Of a DNA stretch of 64,000 bases, positions 51,532-62,742 are shown one piece after another. Source of the DNA: Methanotrichaceae archaeon. GTDB lineage: Archaea; Halobacteriota; Methanosarcinia; Methanotrichales; Methanotrichaceae. The stretch covers positions 121,287-185,286 of the forward strand of contig JABLXE010000010.1 of assembly GCA_013178225.1 (NCBI GenBank). Reading direction: 5' to 3'. Within the stretch, counting starts at the first letter, position 1; every line of letters begins with the position of its first letter. The position numbers and the translations under genes were made by a program. Below the pieces are notes generated by a model, which worked only from the letters and a program-made list of their open reading frames with translations, was not told where the DNA came from and made no database searches.

Positions 51532-51869
51532 CTAGAACATCACCGCTGGACCGGAGCAAGAGAAAAGCGAAGGGCTGTCTCCTCGAAGGAGGCGGCTTTG
51601 AGGTCCATTCCGGGTTGATATTAAAATATAGGCTACGCTAGAACGGCTACGGTGTCTGCTGAGACTACGGTGCGCCTCAGTGTCCTCACCATTTTCTATT
51701 TCAGAAATTTGAATCTCCCCAACCATCCCACTAATAATAAGTAGTATTTATCTGTGTCGAGCGGTCGAGATTGAGTGAAATCAGCGCGTCTCCTTCGGGA
51801 AAGCCCTTTCGAAGACCGCATCATGCCAATTTCCGCAGGCTATTTTCTCGATGATCTCTTTCAAGAGCC
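51532..51869. other. Intergenic region before the amidoligase cluster
   Basis: About 340 bp. TATA-like sequence (ATATTTTAATATC on the minus strand near 51620) may serve the cluster. No gene seen. Confidence 0.4.
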
Positions 51870-53957
51870 TCATTTGCCACGTAGCATATCGATCATCTTC
51901 TGGGGTTCATTGGTGGGTGCCTCACAGCTGTAGCCGGAGCAGACATAGGCGGTGGCCCTGCCGTTTAGCATGGAAAGGCCGCGAGCGTATTCCGCCATCT
52001 CGCGCATGTCATCGGACACCAGGACAACAGATGCACGGGGCAGGAATCTGGAGCCCAGAGCCGCCAGCATCTCCGCCAGAACCTCGTCTCCATCCGTTCC
52101 CACCAGCGCCACTTCGTAGGCCGGCCCCAGGGCCAGGTCTAAGGCGCACATGAACATGGAATGGCCCAGAGGGTGCGACGCAACCTGTCCGGAGAAGGAA
52201 TCGGCAAGAAGGCTGGCCTTCTCTTCCAGCTCCGGCCTTCCGGTCAGGTGGGAAAGGCGCAGCAGATTGAGCATGGCCACCGAGTTTCCGGAAGGGACTG
52301 CGCCATCGTAGACTTCCTTCTGCCGGACCAGGAGAGGCTCAGCATCATCAGCCGTGAAGAATAGGCCGCCGTGCTGGCCGTCCCAGAAATGGTCCAGCAT
52401 ATCGCTGTTGAGCAGCAGGGCCTCCCGCAGATATGAGGCCTCGAAGGTGCATTCGTAAACCTCGATTAACCCCCACACCGTGAAGGCATAGTCGTCCAGG
52501 TTGGCCCGTATACCGGCCTCGCCTTTGAAGCGGTGCAGCAGTCTGCCATCGGGGGTACGCATCTTTTCCAGAACGAACTTTGCCGCCCTGGAGGCAGCCT
52601 CAGCGTATTTCTGCTCGTTCAGGGCTCTGGCCGCCTTGGACAAGGCTGCAATCTGCAGTCCGTTCCAGTCGGCGAGGATCTTGTCGTCCCTTAGCGGACG
52701 GACTCTTCCCTGGCGGGCGGAAAACAGCTTTCTCCTGATCGCCTCCACCCGGTCTCGAAGACTGTCCAAAGAAATATTCAGAGTCGAGGCGGCATCGTAC
52801 ACGGAAGACCTCAGGCGCAGGATATTCTGGCCCAGCTCGAAGTTGCCATCCTGGTGGACATCGTAAAGTCTGATCAGCAGACCCATCTCCTCTGTGCTCA
52901 GCAGCCGCTTCAACTCCTCAGCGCTCCAGAGATAGAATTTGCCCTCGACTCCTTCGCTATCCGCATCTTCCGCGGAGTAAAAACCACCCTCCGGAGAGGT
53001 CATATCGCGAAGGACATATTCCAGCACCTCTCTGGCCGTGCTGGCATATTCCTCCTTGCCGGTAGCCTGATAGGCCTCGATGTAGGCCATGGCCAAGAGC
53101 GCCTGATCGTAGAGCATCTTCTCGAAATGGGGGACAAACCATTCAGCATCGGTTGAATAGCGGTGAAATCCAAAGCCCACCTGATCGTACACGCCCCCCA
53201 TGCGCATGGCCTGCAAGGTCGTCTCCACCATCTGCAGAGCATAAGGGTCCTTGCTCCTCTGCCAGTAGCGGAGCAGGAACATTAGATTGTGGGGGGTCGG
53301 GAATTTGGGAGCCACGCCGAAACCACCGTTTTGCGAATCGAAGGTGCTCGACAGCCCTCCATAGCACTTCTCCAGTGCTGATACGTCAAGTGCCTGGGCC
53401 GGCTTCTTCTCCTGCCGGCCCAGCCCGGCGACCATCCGGTCCGCCGACTGTAGCATCTTTTCGCGATCCTCTTTCCACATCGTCCGGATCTGCGGTATCA
53501 GCTCCTTTAGGCCGCCCATGCCGAAGCGGCCTCCCTTGGGGATGTATGTGGCGGCAAAGACCGGCTTTTTATCCGGCGTCATGATGATGGTAAGCGGCCA
53601 GCCACCGCTTCCGGTAGCCATGAGACAGACCTTCATGAATATCTGGTCGATGTCTGGCCTCTCCTCCCGGTCCACCTTAATGGATATGAATGCCTCGTTC
53701 ATCAATTCCGCCACTTCGGGGTCCTCAAAGGACTCATGAGCCATGACATGACACCAGTGGCAGGTGGAGTAGCCAATGGAGAGAAAGATCAGCTTATCGG
53801 TCTTTTTGGCTTTCTGAAACGCCTCTTCTCCCCACGGGTACCAGTCTACGGGATTGTAAGCGTGCTGCAGGAGGTAAGGGCTCTTTTCCGAAATCAGGCG
53901 GTTTGAGCGCCTCGGGCTATCCTCCCTTTCAGATGAATCGAGATTGTGATTTGACAT
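51870..53957 (-). CDS. DUF255 thioredoxin-fold/glycoside-hydrolase-like protein (YyaL type)
   Basis: 695 residues. N-terminal thioredoxin-like domain: [30 protein letters not shown] and [18 protein letters not shown] with a C-x-x-C. It continues with [16 protein letters not shown] and GGWPLTII, followed by an alpha/alpha-barrel region ([29 protein letters not shown]). The family is universal and conserved; it may act in redox handling or modification, but no reaction is proven. Monocistronic. Confidence 0.9.
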   Translation of the reverse strand: MSNHNLDSSEREDSPRRSNRLISEKSPYLLQHAYNPVDWYPWGEEAFQKAKKTDKLIFLSIGYSTCHWCHVMAHESFEDPEVAELMNEAFISIKVDREERPDIDQIFMKVCLMATGSGGWPLTIIMTPDKKPVFAATYIPKGGRFGMGGLKELIPQIRTMWKEDREKMLQSADRMVAGLGRQEKKPAQALDVSALEKCYGGLSSTFDSQNGGFGVAPKFPTPHNLMFLLRYWQRSKDPYALQMVETTLQAMRMGGVYDQVGFGFHRYSTDAEWFVPHFEKMLYDQALLAMAYIEAYQATGKEEYASTAREVLEYVLRDMTSPEGGFYSAEDADSEGVEGKFYLWSAEELKRLLSTEEMGLLIRLYDVHQDGNFELGQNILRLRSSVYDAASTLNISLDSLRDRVEAIRRKLFSARQGRVRPLRDDKILADWNGLQIAALSKAARALNEQKYAEAASRAAKFVLEKMRTPDGRLLHRFKGEAGIRANLDDYAFTVWGLIEVYECTFEASYLREALLLNSDMLDHFWDGQHGGLFFTADDAEPLLVRQKEVYDGAVPSGNSVAMLNLLRLSHLTGRPELEEKASLLADSFSGQVASHPLGHSMFMCALDLALGPAYEVALVGTDGDEVLAEMLAALGSRFLPRASVVLVSDDMREMAEYARGLSMLNGRATAYVCSGYSCEAPTNEPQKMIDMLRGK

Positions 53958-54463
53958 TGAATGCCTCGGTTATGTGTTCCTGGGTTCGATTAATCCTCTT
54001 AATTTATCGCTGCTCTTATAAAAAACCTGACCAAACTGGAAGCGTCCGTTATTGAGACCGGCCAAAATTTTGGAGCGGGATTGCTGGAGCGCCTGGATTC
54101 AAATCGCACTGCCAGTTCAAAAACAATCCACCAACCCGGCCTTTTCTTAAGGTCGTGGCTTCATGAATTGAGTTTAGGAGATTTACTTCTACATATTTTA
54201 TAATATGAGATTGCGCAATTTATTATCCAAGAATTTTGGAGGACTGGATAGACATATTTGAAAAGATTAAATTACATATTTAAAATATTGATATATTAAT
54301 ATGCATTATAGATCGACCATCCTGCAAAAAAAACGCAATTGGGAGCAGAATTTCCAATCGTCAAGGGCGAATGAAATGCAATATCGAATCTGATATCGAA
54401 TCTGATATCAAACTTGAAATTAAAAATATACTAAAATAATAATACATTTGAAATCAACGAGGT
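53958..54463. promoter_or_regulatory. AT-rich region upstream of the giant surface protein
   Basis: About 500 bp with no gene. From 54180 on it is strongly AT-rich (for example AAATATTGATATATTAATATG near 54285, and TTAAAAATATACTAAAATAA near 54420) and likely holds the promoters for both flanking genes. Confidence 0.5.
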
Positions 54464-54469
54464 ATGAAG

Positions 54470-57400
54470 ATGAATGAAGAATTTTACAAAAGGCTGCTCA
54501 TCTCTGCACTTTTTGCAATAATGCTCGCGATATCTATTAGCTCAGTAGCTCTCAGCAGCTCGCCGCCATGCATCTTTAAAGAAATTGACGTAACCTTTGG
54601 AGGAGCGTCAGATGATTGGGGCCAGTCTATCCTGCAGACCGATGATGGTGGATACATAGTAGCCGGAACGACCAGCTCTTCAGGTGCAGGAAAGAGCGAC
54701 GTCTGGCTGAAAAAGATCGACCGGAGCGGAAATGAGATTTGGGATAAGACCTTTGGGGGTCCAAGAGACGATGAGGCCTTCTCCGTGGTGGAGACCGACA
54801 GAGGAGAGTTCATAGTCGCCGGAAGGACCAAATCGTACGGCCAGGGAGCCTACGATGCCTGGCTGATAAAGGTCGACCGGGATGGTAACAAACTGTGGGA
54901 CCGGACTTTTGGCGGCCCGCTGGACGACGAAGGCAATGATGTTCGACAGACCGAAGACGGCGGATTTGTGATTGCCGGAAGGACCAGATCCTCTGGCGAG
55001 AACAGCGACTACGACGTCTGGCTGATTAAAGTTGACCGGAGTGGAAACCGGATCTGGGATAGGACTTTTGGCGGGCCTCAGGACGATGCGGGCGACTCGA
55101 TACAACAGACCGACGACGGCGGCTACGTCATTGCCGGAACCACAAATTCTTACGGAGCCGGCGGCTTTGATGCCCTGCTCATCCGCACTGATCGAGAAGG
55201 AAATGAAGTATGGGAGAAGACCTACGGAGGGCCCGGCAGCGAGCAGAACCCCTGGAGCCGGGGCTGGTCGGTCCTGCAAAACAGCGATGGGAGCTTCATG
55301 CTTGTGGGCTCGACCGAGTCCTTCGGGGCGGGAGGCTACGACCTGTGGCTGGTAAAGACCGACGCCAACGGAGAACCGATCGCAGATGAGACCTACGGTG
55401 GGCAGTTTAACGACGAAGGGTCTTCAATAGCTAAACTGACGGACAACGAGTACATTTTAGCAGGCTCTACCAGCTCCTTTGGCAAGGGAGGCTACGATGC
55501 CTGGTTAATCAAGATCGACAAGAACGGTAACAAAATCTGGGACCAAACTTATGGCGGTCCGGACGACGACAAGGCGTACTCGATTGCCAAGACCGACGAT
55601 GAGGGATACATCTTCGCCGGAAAGATGAGATCGGCGGGATTTGTTCCTCAGTTCTCAGGCTGCAGTGAGGTTTGCAAGCCAAAAACCAGCGCCAATTTCG
55701 ATCTCTGGCTTGTTAAGACCAGATCCGGTTCGCCCACCATCAGGTCTCAGCCGGCGGGCTTGGTTGCCTGCGAGGGTGAAGATGTGGCTTTCGAGGTGGA
55801 AGCCTCCGGCACCGAGCCTCTCAAATATCAGTGGAAGAAGGACGGCAAGGACATCATAGGGGCCACTGCCAATGGGCTTCAAATCTGCGAAGTGAGCGTT
55901 GATGATTCAGGCATCTATACAGCAATGGTCAGCAATAGCTGTGGCTGGATTGAGTCCGACGGAGCGGTTCTGGAGGTAAATTCCAGGCCATCTATACTGT
56001 CTCAGCCCCTTTCCCAGGAGATCTCCGAAGACGAAAGCCTCAGCCTCACCGTAGAAGCCTCCGGCACCGAGCCCTTATCCTATCAGTGGATGAAAGAAGA
56101 TCAGGAGATACCGGGAGCCAATGCCGCCTCCCTGTCTGTCCCGGACGTTTCCCCCGAGGACGCCGGTAAATACCGGGTAATTGTCAGCAACAGATGCGGG
56201 CAGGTCGAATCGGAACCTGCGGTCATCACCGTCAACTTGAAGCCGGTAATCGAGGTTCAGCCGACTTACCAAGAAGCCTGCGAGGGCTCCGAGATCGCGT
56301 TGAACGTGGAGGCGACGGGAACTGAGCCCCTTTTCTATCAATGGACGAAGAACGGAGAGATCATCACTGGGGCCGACTCCAGTATTTTCCACATTCACGG
56401 GGCGTCTCCGGAAGATTCTGGCAACTACAGTGTGGTTGTGAGCAACTGCTGCGGCCTGATCGAATCGAGTGTGGCAAGCCTGACCGTTCTTCCGAAACCC
56501 TCGATTCTGGTTCAACCTGTGAGCCAGATGGCATGCAAAGGGGCGGAGGTCAGATTTGCAGTGGAGGCCACTGGTATCGAGCCCTTGAGTTACCAGTGGA
56601 AGAAGAACGGAGAGAACATCACTGGAGCGAACGAAAAAGTCTACGTTATGCCGAGGATTGCCGAAGATGACGCCGGGAGCTACAGCGTGCTTGTAATCAG
56701 CTGCTGCTGCGGAGAGATTAATTCCAATCCGGCGACATTGACGGTCAACCTGAAGCCGTCGATTGCAGTTCAGCCCCAGAGCCAGAACACATGCGAGGGG
56801 TCTCCTGTCCAATTCAGCGTACAGGCCAGCGGCACCGAACCCATGTCCTATCAGTGGATGAAGAACGGTGCTGAGATTCCGGGAGAAGTCTCACCGTCTC
56901 TTCAGATAAAGGAAGTGATGGCGAATGATGCCGGAGGCTACAGCGTAACCATCAGCAATTGCTGCGGGCTGGTTGTATCCGGAGTGGCAAGCCTGAATGT
57001 GGACTCCAGGCCTTCGATAATAGTTCAGCCCCAGAGTCAGGTGGTATGCCAGGACAGCGAAGTCTCATTCTGCGTGCAGGCTGGCGGAACTGAGCCTCTG
57101 GAGTATCAGTGGGCGCGGGACGGAGCTGACATTCCCGGAGCCAACCAGAGCTGCTTTGCTATACCTGGAGCGAGCCTCGACAGTGCGGGAAGCTACAGCG
57201 TCAGGGTCAGCAATCGATGCGGCCAGACGGTTTCAGAAGCTGCCGCTCTGCAGATAAATGTGAAGCCCTCCATACTGGTCCAACCCATGAGCCAGATGGC
57301 CTGTGAGGGCTCACCGGTCACATTCAGCGTGCAGGCTAGAGGAAGCATGCCCCTGGAATATCAATGGCTGAAGGACGGGACAGAAATCCCGGGAGCTAAC

Positions 57401-60400
57401 TTGAGCCTCTATGCCATTCCTGTTGCCAGCGCAGATAGTGCAGGAAACTATAGCGTTCTGATAGGGAACGGCTGCGGTCAGGCCACCTCTGTGGAGGCGG
57501 CATTGGAGATAAGCATGAAGCCCTCCATCCTGGTTGGGCCCAGGAGCCGGTCGGCTTGCGAGGGATCCGAAGTCATATTCGAAGTTCAGGCGGCAGGTAC
57601 AGAGCCTCTCGGCTATCAGTGGATGAAGGATGGAATAGAGATTCTGGGTGCCAACTTGAGCACCTATGTCATACCAGTAGTGAGCACTGACAGCGCAGGA
57701 AGCTACAGCGCAGTGGTGAGCAACGTCTGCGGACAAGCCAGATCGAATGAAGGTATTCTCGAGATAAACCAGACTCCTTCAATCCTGATTCAGCCTCAGA
57801 GCCAGGCGGTCTGTGAGGGCTCACAGGTGACATTCAGCGTGCTTGCCAGCGGCACAGAGCCCTTCAGCTACCAGTGGATGAAGGATGGAATAGAGATCCC
57901 GGGCGCTAGCTCGAGCAATTATACAATAGCAAGCGCGAGCACCTACGACGCAGGTGGATACAGCGTAATAGTAGGCAACAGCTGTGCAAGGGCGGAATCC
58001 GAGATTGCTGCTCTCGAAATCTACCTGAAGCCATCCGTGCTGATTCAGCCCAAGAGCCAGGTGGCCTGTGAAGGCTCACAAGTGACATTCAGCGTGCTGG
58101 CCAGCGGCACAGAGCCGCTCAGCTACCAGTGGATGAAGGATGGAATCGAGATTCCAGAAGGCAGTTATGCCAACTATACTATTCCACAGGCGAGCGCTGA
58201 TTACGCCGGAACATATAGTGTGCTGGTAAGCAACAGCTGCGGGCAGACGGTATCGGACCAAGCGACTCTCGAGATCCGAACTAAGCCCAGCATATCGTTA
58301 CAGCCGAGGAGCCAGGCGGTCTGCGAAGGTGGACCGGTCCTGTTCCGCGTGGAGGCAGCAGGCTCCGGGCCTCTGAGCTACCAGTGGCAAAAGGAGGGGA
58401 TAGACATTGCAGGTGCCATTGCAAGCTCTTACGAAATACCTGTATCAGACACCAATAGCTCCGGAACCTACAATGTCGTGGTGAGCAACGACTGCGGCCA
58501 GGTCAGATCCGATCAGGCAACTCTTACCATCGACCTGAGGCCGTCCATAGTGGTTCAGCCGAAGAGCCAGGTGGTTTGTGAGGGGTCTGATGTTGCATTC
58601 AACGTAGAGGCAGATGGTACCGGACCTCTGAGCTATCAGTGGATGAAAGACGGATCTGAGATACCGGGCGCCGTGTCTGGCACCTATTCTATACAAAGCG
58701 CCAGCCAGGATAGCGCAGGAAACTATAGCGTTGCAGTGAGCAATTGCTGCGGCCTGGCTATTTCGAGCGCTGCTGAACTGACCATTGAAACGCCGCCCTC
58801 GATTGTGGTTTCGCCTCAAGGCCAGACCGTCTGTGAAGGCTCAGAGGTCACCTTCAGCGTGCAGGCTGCCGGAACTGAGCCGTTGAGCTATCAGTGGAGC
58901 AGAGAGGGTGCCGAGATTGCAGGCGCCAATTCAAGCCTATATTCCATTTCAAGCGCCAGCATCGATGTGGCAGGAAGCTATGCCGTCGTGGTAAGCAACA
59001 ACTGTGGACAGGCCGTATCTGAGCCGGCCACTCTGAACGTAAAAATGGCTCCCAGCATAATGATTGGGCCCAAGAGCCAGACCGTCTGTGAAGGCTCGCA
59101 AGTTGCATTCAGTGTAGAGGCAGTTGGCACCGAACCATTCAGCTACCAGTGGAGCCGGGACGGAATTGAAATTCCCGGTGCCAATGGAAGCACTTACGAG
59201 ATCCCTGCGGCCATGACCGACAGCGCGGGAGGCTACAGCGTTCTGGTAAAGAACGGCTGCGGTCAGGCTATTTCCGGGGCAGCGGCTTTGGAGATCTATG
59301 TGAAGCCGTCCATACTGGTTCAGCCGGAGAGCCAGTCGGCCTGTCTTGGATCCGAAGTCTCCTTCAGCGTGCTGGCTAGCGGCACAGAGCCGCTGAGCTA
59401 TCAGTGGATGAAGGACGGAATCGAGATACCGGACGCTAACTCAACGGCTTATACCATGCCAAGCATCAGCATCGATAGTTCAGGAAATTACAGCGTGGTG
59501 GTGAGCAACGTCTGCGGAAAAATGGAGTCGAACGCCGCGACTCTGGACATCAACCTGAAGCCGTCGATTCTGGTTCAGCCGGAGAGCCAGAAGGCCTGTG
59601 AAGGCTCACAAGCCACATTCAGCGTACAGGCCAGCGGCACAGAGCCTCTGGGCTATCAATGGATGAAAGACGGCGTAGAGATACCGGACGCGACATCCAG
59701 CAATTACATCATGCCAAGCGTAGGCACAGATAGCGCTGGTATTTACAGCGTAATAGTGAGCAATAGCTGCGGTCGCATTGAATCCGGGGCAGCTGCCCTC
59801 GATATAAACCTGAAGCCGTCCATACTGGTTCAGCCGGAGAGCCAGGTGGCCTGTGAAGGCTTACCAGTCACCTTCAGCGTGCTGGCCAGCGGCACAGAGC
59901 CTCTTGGCTACCAGTGGAAGAAAGACGGGATCGAGATACCGGAAGCAACATCCAGCAACTACACCATACCGAGCCTAAGCGGCGAAAGCACGGGAAGCTA
60001 CAGCGTAATAGTCCGCAATGACTGCGGACAGACGACCACGAACCTGGCGACCCTGGAAATGAGAATGAGGCCAACGATCACGCTTCAGCCGCAGAGCCTG
60101 GAGGTCTGCGATGGATCTGAGGTGGTGTTTAGGGTAGAGGCAACGGGCTCCGGGCCCTTGAGCTACCAGTGGCTAAAAGACGGGGCCGTGATTCCCGGTG
60201 CCAGCGCAAGCTCTTATGCCATCCCCGCTGCCGATGTCAATAGCTCCGGGAGCTATAGCGCGATCGTGAGCAACGACTGCGGCCAGGTGGATTCGGATGA
60301 GGCGGTACTGAAGATCGCCCTGAAGCCATCGATTCTGGTAGAGCCCCAAAGTCAGGCGGCCTGCGAAGGGTCCAATATCACATTTGAGGTGCAAGCGGAT

Positions 60401-62005
60401 GGAACAAGGCCGCTTTCCTATCAGTGGATGAAAGATGGAATCGAGATTTATGAAGCGCAGTCGAGCGCTTACACTGTATCGGGTGCTAGCTTAGAGAGCG
60501 CCGGGAATTACAGCGTTGCCGTGAGCAACTGTTGCGGCCTGGATGTATCCGAAACGGCTTCCTTGACCGTGGATGTTGGACCATCCATAATTCTTCCTCC
60601 AGAGAGCCAGGTGGTCTGTGAGGGGTCAGACGTCGTCTTTGCAGTGAAGGCCTCAGGGTCTGCGCCGTTGAGCTATCAGTGGTTGATGGACGGAGCAGAA
60701 ATTCCCGGAGCCGATTCGACCTTTTATGAAATATCCAATGTCAGCGCCGGCAGCGCAGGAAGATACAGCGTCATCGTCAGCAACCGGTGCGGTCAAGCGG
60801 AATCGTGCGCAGCAACCCTAAATATCGCCTCAAGGCCGTATATCGTGGTTCAGCCGGGATGTCAGGTGGTCTGTGAGGGTGAAGAGGTGACTTTCTGCGT
60901 TCAGGCCTCAGGCGCGGAGCCTCTGAGTTATCAGTGGAAAAAAGATGGAGTCGACATTGAAGGCGCCAGCTCGGATTGCTACCTAATTTCATGCGCCACG
61001 GCTGGTGATGCCGGAATATATAGCGTGGCGATCAGCAACGGCTGCGGCCAGGTCGAATCCGGGAGAGCAAGCTTAGTCGTTAACTTCGGACCGCAAATAC
61101 TGGTCCAGCCCGTGAGCCAGGTGGCGTGCTCAGGCACAACTGTGACCTTCAGCGTACAGGCTGGTGGTACAGGGCCGTTGAGCTATCAGTGGACGAAAGA
61201 CGGCGTAGAGATTCCCGACGCCATCGCTGAGACCTACACCATCGCCGGCCTGGAAGTGGATGATGCCGGCAGCTATTCGGTGATAGTTCAAAATAGCTGC
61301 GGAGAGGCCTCATCAGAGCCGGCGTTCTTGACCGTGGGCCTAAAGCCCGCCATAAAGAGCCAGCCGAGGTTCGAGGCTCCTCCGATGATTTGTGCCGGAC
61401 CCTGCGGAGTACCGCAGCCGGCAGCAGGTTCTCTGCCCCTAATAGTCGAATCTCCATCATCCCAGGTGGTTTGCAAGGGCTCGGTTGCAAAGTTCAGCGT
61501 ACAGTGCGAAGGTGAAAAACCCTTGAACTATCAATGGTTAAGAGATGGAACAGCCATCCCTGGCGCCGGTTCGGATCGATATACAATCTTCAATGCCGTC
61601 CCTGAAGATGAAGGAAGATACAGCGTGATTGCGTCCAATCCCTATGGGTCAGTCGAATCCTGTCCGGCAGGCTTAAGAGTGATAGTTCCGCCAGCAGTCG
61701 CCGTTTTGCCCAGCTGCCAGGTGGCAGGGACCGGGACCTCCGTATCCTTTGTCGCCAAAGTTAGGGGAACGGGCCCTCTGGCATTTCAGTGGAAAAAGGA
61801 TGGAAGGGACATACCTGGGGCGAACTCAGCTACCTATTTCATAAGATGTGTTGACATGGCCGATGCCGGTTGCTATCGCGTGACGGTTACGGACAGCTGC
61901 TGCACTTCTGAGTCCGATGAGGTCTGTCTGAAAGTCCAGGATGCTGGTTTGAACTATTGCTGCAGCCAGGAGGACGCATATCCGGCCACGGTTCCATTCA
62001 GATGA
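54470..62005 (+). CDS. Giant exported propeller/Ig-repeat surface protein
   Basis: 2511 residues from ATG 54470, which has GAGGT six bases upstream; the ATG at 54464 abuts that site and is less likely. A signal peptide (LLISALFAIMLAISISSVAL) is followed by seven propeller blades (about 35-420) of the type TFGGP.DD.G.S..QTDDGG, WLIKVDR.GN..WD. Then come 24 Ig-like domains of about 85 residues with C-E-G-S, S-Y-Q-W-M-K-D-G and D-S-A-G-Y-S-V-V-S-N-C-G motifs. No transmembrane anchor is seen at the C-terminus. Likely a sheath- or surface-attached adhesin. Confidence 0.9.
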   Translation: MNEEFYKRLLISALFAIMLAISISSVALSSSPPCIFKEIDVTFGGASDDWGQSILQTDDGGYIVAGTTSSSGAGKSDVWLKKIDRSGNEIWDKTFGGPRDDEAFSVVETDRGEFIVAGRTKSYGQGAYDAWLIKVDRDGNKLWDRTFGGPLDDEGNDVRQTEDGGFVIAGRTRSSGENSDYDVWLIKVDRSGNRIWDRTFGGPQDDAGDSIQQTDDGGYVIAGTTNSYGAGGFDALLIRTDREGNEVWEKTYGGPGSEQNPWSRGWSVLQNSDGSFMLVGSTESFGAGGYDLWLVKTDANGEPIADETYGGQFNDEGSSIAKLTDNEYILAGSTSSFGKGGYDAWLIKIDKNGNKIWDQTYGGPDDDKAYSIAKTDDEGYIFAGKMRSAGFVPQFSGCSEVCKPKTSANFDLWLVKTRSGSPTIRSQPAGLVACEGEDVAFEVEASGTEPLKYQWKKDGKDIIGATANGLQICEVSVDDSGIYTAMVSNSCGWIESDGAVLEVNSRPSILSQPLSQEISEDESLSLTVEASGTEPLSYQWMKEDQEIPGANAASLSVPDVSPEDAGKYRVIVSNRCGQVESEPAVITVNLKPVIEVQPTYQEACEGSEIALNVEATGTEPLFYQWTKNGEIITGADSSIFHIHGASPEDSGNYSVVVSNCCGLIESSVASLTVLPKPSILVQPVSQMACKGAEVRFAVEATGIEPLSYQWKKNGENITGANEKVYVMPRIAEDDAGSYSVLVISCCCGEINSNPATLTVNLKPSIAVQPQSQNTCEGSPVQFSVQASGTEPMSYQWMKNGAEIPGEVSPSLQIKEVMANDAGGYSVTISNCCGLVVSGVASLNVDSRPSIIVQPQSQVVCQDSEVSFCVQAGGTEPLEYQWARDGADIPGANQSCFAIPGASLDSAGSYSVRVSNRCGQTVSEAAALQINVKPSILVQPMSQMACEGSPVTFSVQARGSMPLEYQWLKDGTEIPGANLSLYAIPVASADSAGNYSVLIGNGCGQATSVEAALEISMKPSILVGPRSRSACEGSEVIFEVQAAGTEPLGYQWMKDGIEILGANLSTYVIPVVSTDSAGSYSAVVSNVCGQARSNEGILEINQTPSILIQPQSQAVCEGSQVTFSVLASGTEPFSYQWMKDGIEIPGASSSNYTIASASTYDAGGYSVIVGNSCARAESEIAALEIYLKPSVLIQPKSQVACEGSQVTFSVLASGTEPLSYQWMKDGIEIPEGSYANYTIPQASADYAGTYSVLVSNSCGQTVSDQATLEIRTKPSISLQPRSQAVCEGGPVLFRVEAAGSGPLSYQWQKEGIDIAGAIASSYEIPVSDTNSSGTYNVVVSNDCGQVRSDQATLTIDLRPSIVVQPKSQVVCEGSDVAFNVEADGTGPLSYQWMKDGSEIPGAVSGTYSIQSASQDSAGNYSVAVSNCCGLAISSAAELTIETPPSIVVSPQGQTVCEGSEVTFSVQAAGTEPLSYQWSREGAEIAGANSSLYSISSASIDVAGSYAVVVSNNCGQAVSEPATLNVKMAPSIMIGPKSQTVCEGSQVAFSVEAVGTEPFSYQWSRDGIEIPGANGSTYEIPAAMTDSAGGYSVLVKNGCGQAISGAAALEIYVKPSILVQPESQSACLGSEVSFSVLASGTEPLSYQWMKDGIEIPDANSTAYTMPSISIDSSGNYSVVVSNVCGKMESNAATLDINLKPSILVQPESQKACEGSQATFSVQASGTEPLGYQWMKDGVEIPDATSSNYIMPSVGTDSAGIYSVIVSNSCGRIESGAAALDINLKPSILVQPESQVACEGLPVTFSVLASGTEPLGYQWKKDGIEIPEATSSNYTIPSLSGESTGSYSVIVRNDCGQTTTNLATLEMRMRPTITLQPQSLEVCDGSEVVFRVEATGSGPLSYQWLKDGAVIPGASASSYAIPAADVNSSGSYSAIVSNDCGQVDSDEAVLKIALKPSILVEPQSQAACEGSNITFEVQADGTRPLSYQWMKDGIEIYEAQSSAYTVSGASLESAGNYSVAVSNCCGLDVSETASLTVDVGPSIILPPESQVVCEGSDVVFAVKASGSAPLSYQWLMDGAEIPGADSTFYEISNVSAGSAGRYSVIVSNRCGQAESCAATLNIASRPYIVVQPGCQVVCEGEEVTFCVQASGAEPLSYQWKKDGVDIEGASSDCYLISCATAGDAGIYSVAISNGCGQVESGRASLVVNFGPQILVQPVSQVACSGTTVTFSVQAGGTGPLSYQWTKDGVEIPDAIAETYTIAGLEVDDAGSYSVIVQNSCGEASSEPAFLTVGLKPAIKSQPRFEAPPMICAGPCGVPQPAAGSLPLIVESPSSQVVCKGSVAKFSVQCEGEKPLNYQWLRDGTAIPGAGSDRYTIFNAVPEDEGRYSVIASNPYGSVESCPAGLRVIVPPAVAVLPSCQVAGTGTSVSFVAKVRGTGPLAFQWKKDGRDIPGANSATYFIRCVDMADAGCYRVTVTDSCCTSESDEVCLKVQDAGLNYCCSQEDAYPATVPFR

Positions 62006-62133
62006 AGGGAGATAGAAAACACATCATTCAGAAAGAAGAAATATGCTATTCAGAAAGAAGTCCCCAGGTCGGATATTTATGGCTGGATATTTATAAATTA
62101 TAGAAGACCGCTCCGGGCGATCTTCTTGGGACT

Positions 62134-62742
62134 TCATTTAACCGGGAAGAGCGGGGCCACGATTTTCCCGTAGACTTCGTTTAGGACCTGAGCCAGGCCG
62201 GTGTAAATGGCCGAGAATCCGCAAATTATGCCTTCATAGCCGGCCAGAGTTGTAATCGAGCTGTTGCCGGTGAAGTCTCCCAATGCCAGCAGGAAGAAGA
62301 GCACCGTCAAGGAGAGAAACACAAACTGCAGCGCCCGGTTCAGCCTCAGAGTGCCGATGAACAGCACCAGAGTCAGAAGGCCCCACATGAAGAGATAAGC
62401 AGCCATAGCTGACTTAGAGGCAGCAGTCCCGAGGCCCATCATGGGCAGAATTATTAAAGCCACCAGTGACAGCCAGAAGAGGCCGTAGGACGTGAAAGCA
62501 GTCGTTCCGAAGGTGTTATTCTTCTTCCACTCCATGATTCCGGCAATGATCTGGGCCAGCCCTCCGTAGAATATGCCCATGCCCAAGATCATGGTACTTA
62601 GCTCAATGTAGCCCGCGTTATGGATGTTCAAGAGCACCGTGGTCATGCCGAAGCCCAGCAATCCAAGAGGAGCGGGATTGGCCGAGGTATCCTTGAGACT
62701 CAGTGAGTCGATAGTATGCTTCCTTACGTCTTGTACAGACAT
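62134..62742 (-). CDS. Acetate uptake transporter (GPR1/FUN34/SatP family)
   Basis: 202 residues with six hydrophobic helices. The family signature [21 protein letters not shown] opens the first helix; [19 protein letters not shown] follows. SatP-type channels carry acetate/succinate. In an acetate-consuming methanogen this is a plausible route for substrate uptake. Appears monocistronic with its promoter upstream of 62760. Confidence 0.92.
   Translation of the reverse strand: MSVQDVRKHTIDSLSLKDTSANPAPLGLLGFGMTTVLLNIHNAGYIELSTMILGMGIFYGGLAQIIAGIMEWKKNNTFGTTAFTSYGLFWLSLVALIILPMMGLGTAASKSAMAAYLFMWGLLTLVLFIGTLRLNRALQFVFLSLTVLFFLLALGDFTGNSSITTLAGYEGIICGFSAIYTGLAQVLNEVYGKIVAPLFPVK

Noticed and set aside
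54050..54115. Possible tRNA from a GGATTCAAATC T-arm-like string
   Set aside because: No matching acceptor, anticodon or D arms could be built around it.
54484..61490. Many minus-strand frames across the giant gene
   Set aside because: They are antisense shadows caused by the regular repeat structure of the Ig domains.
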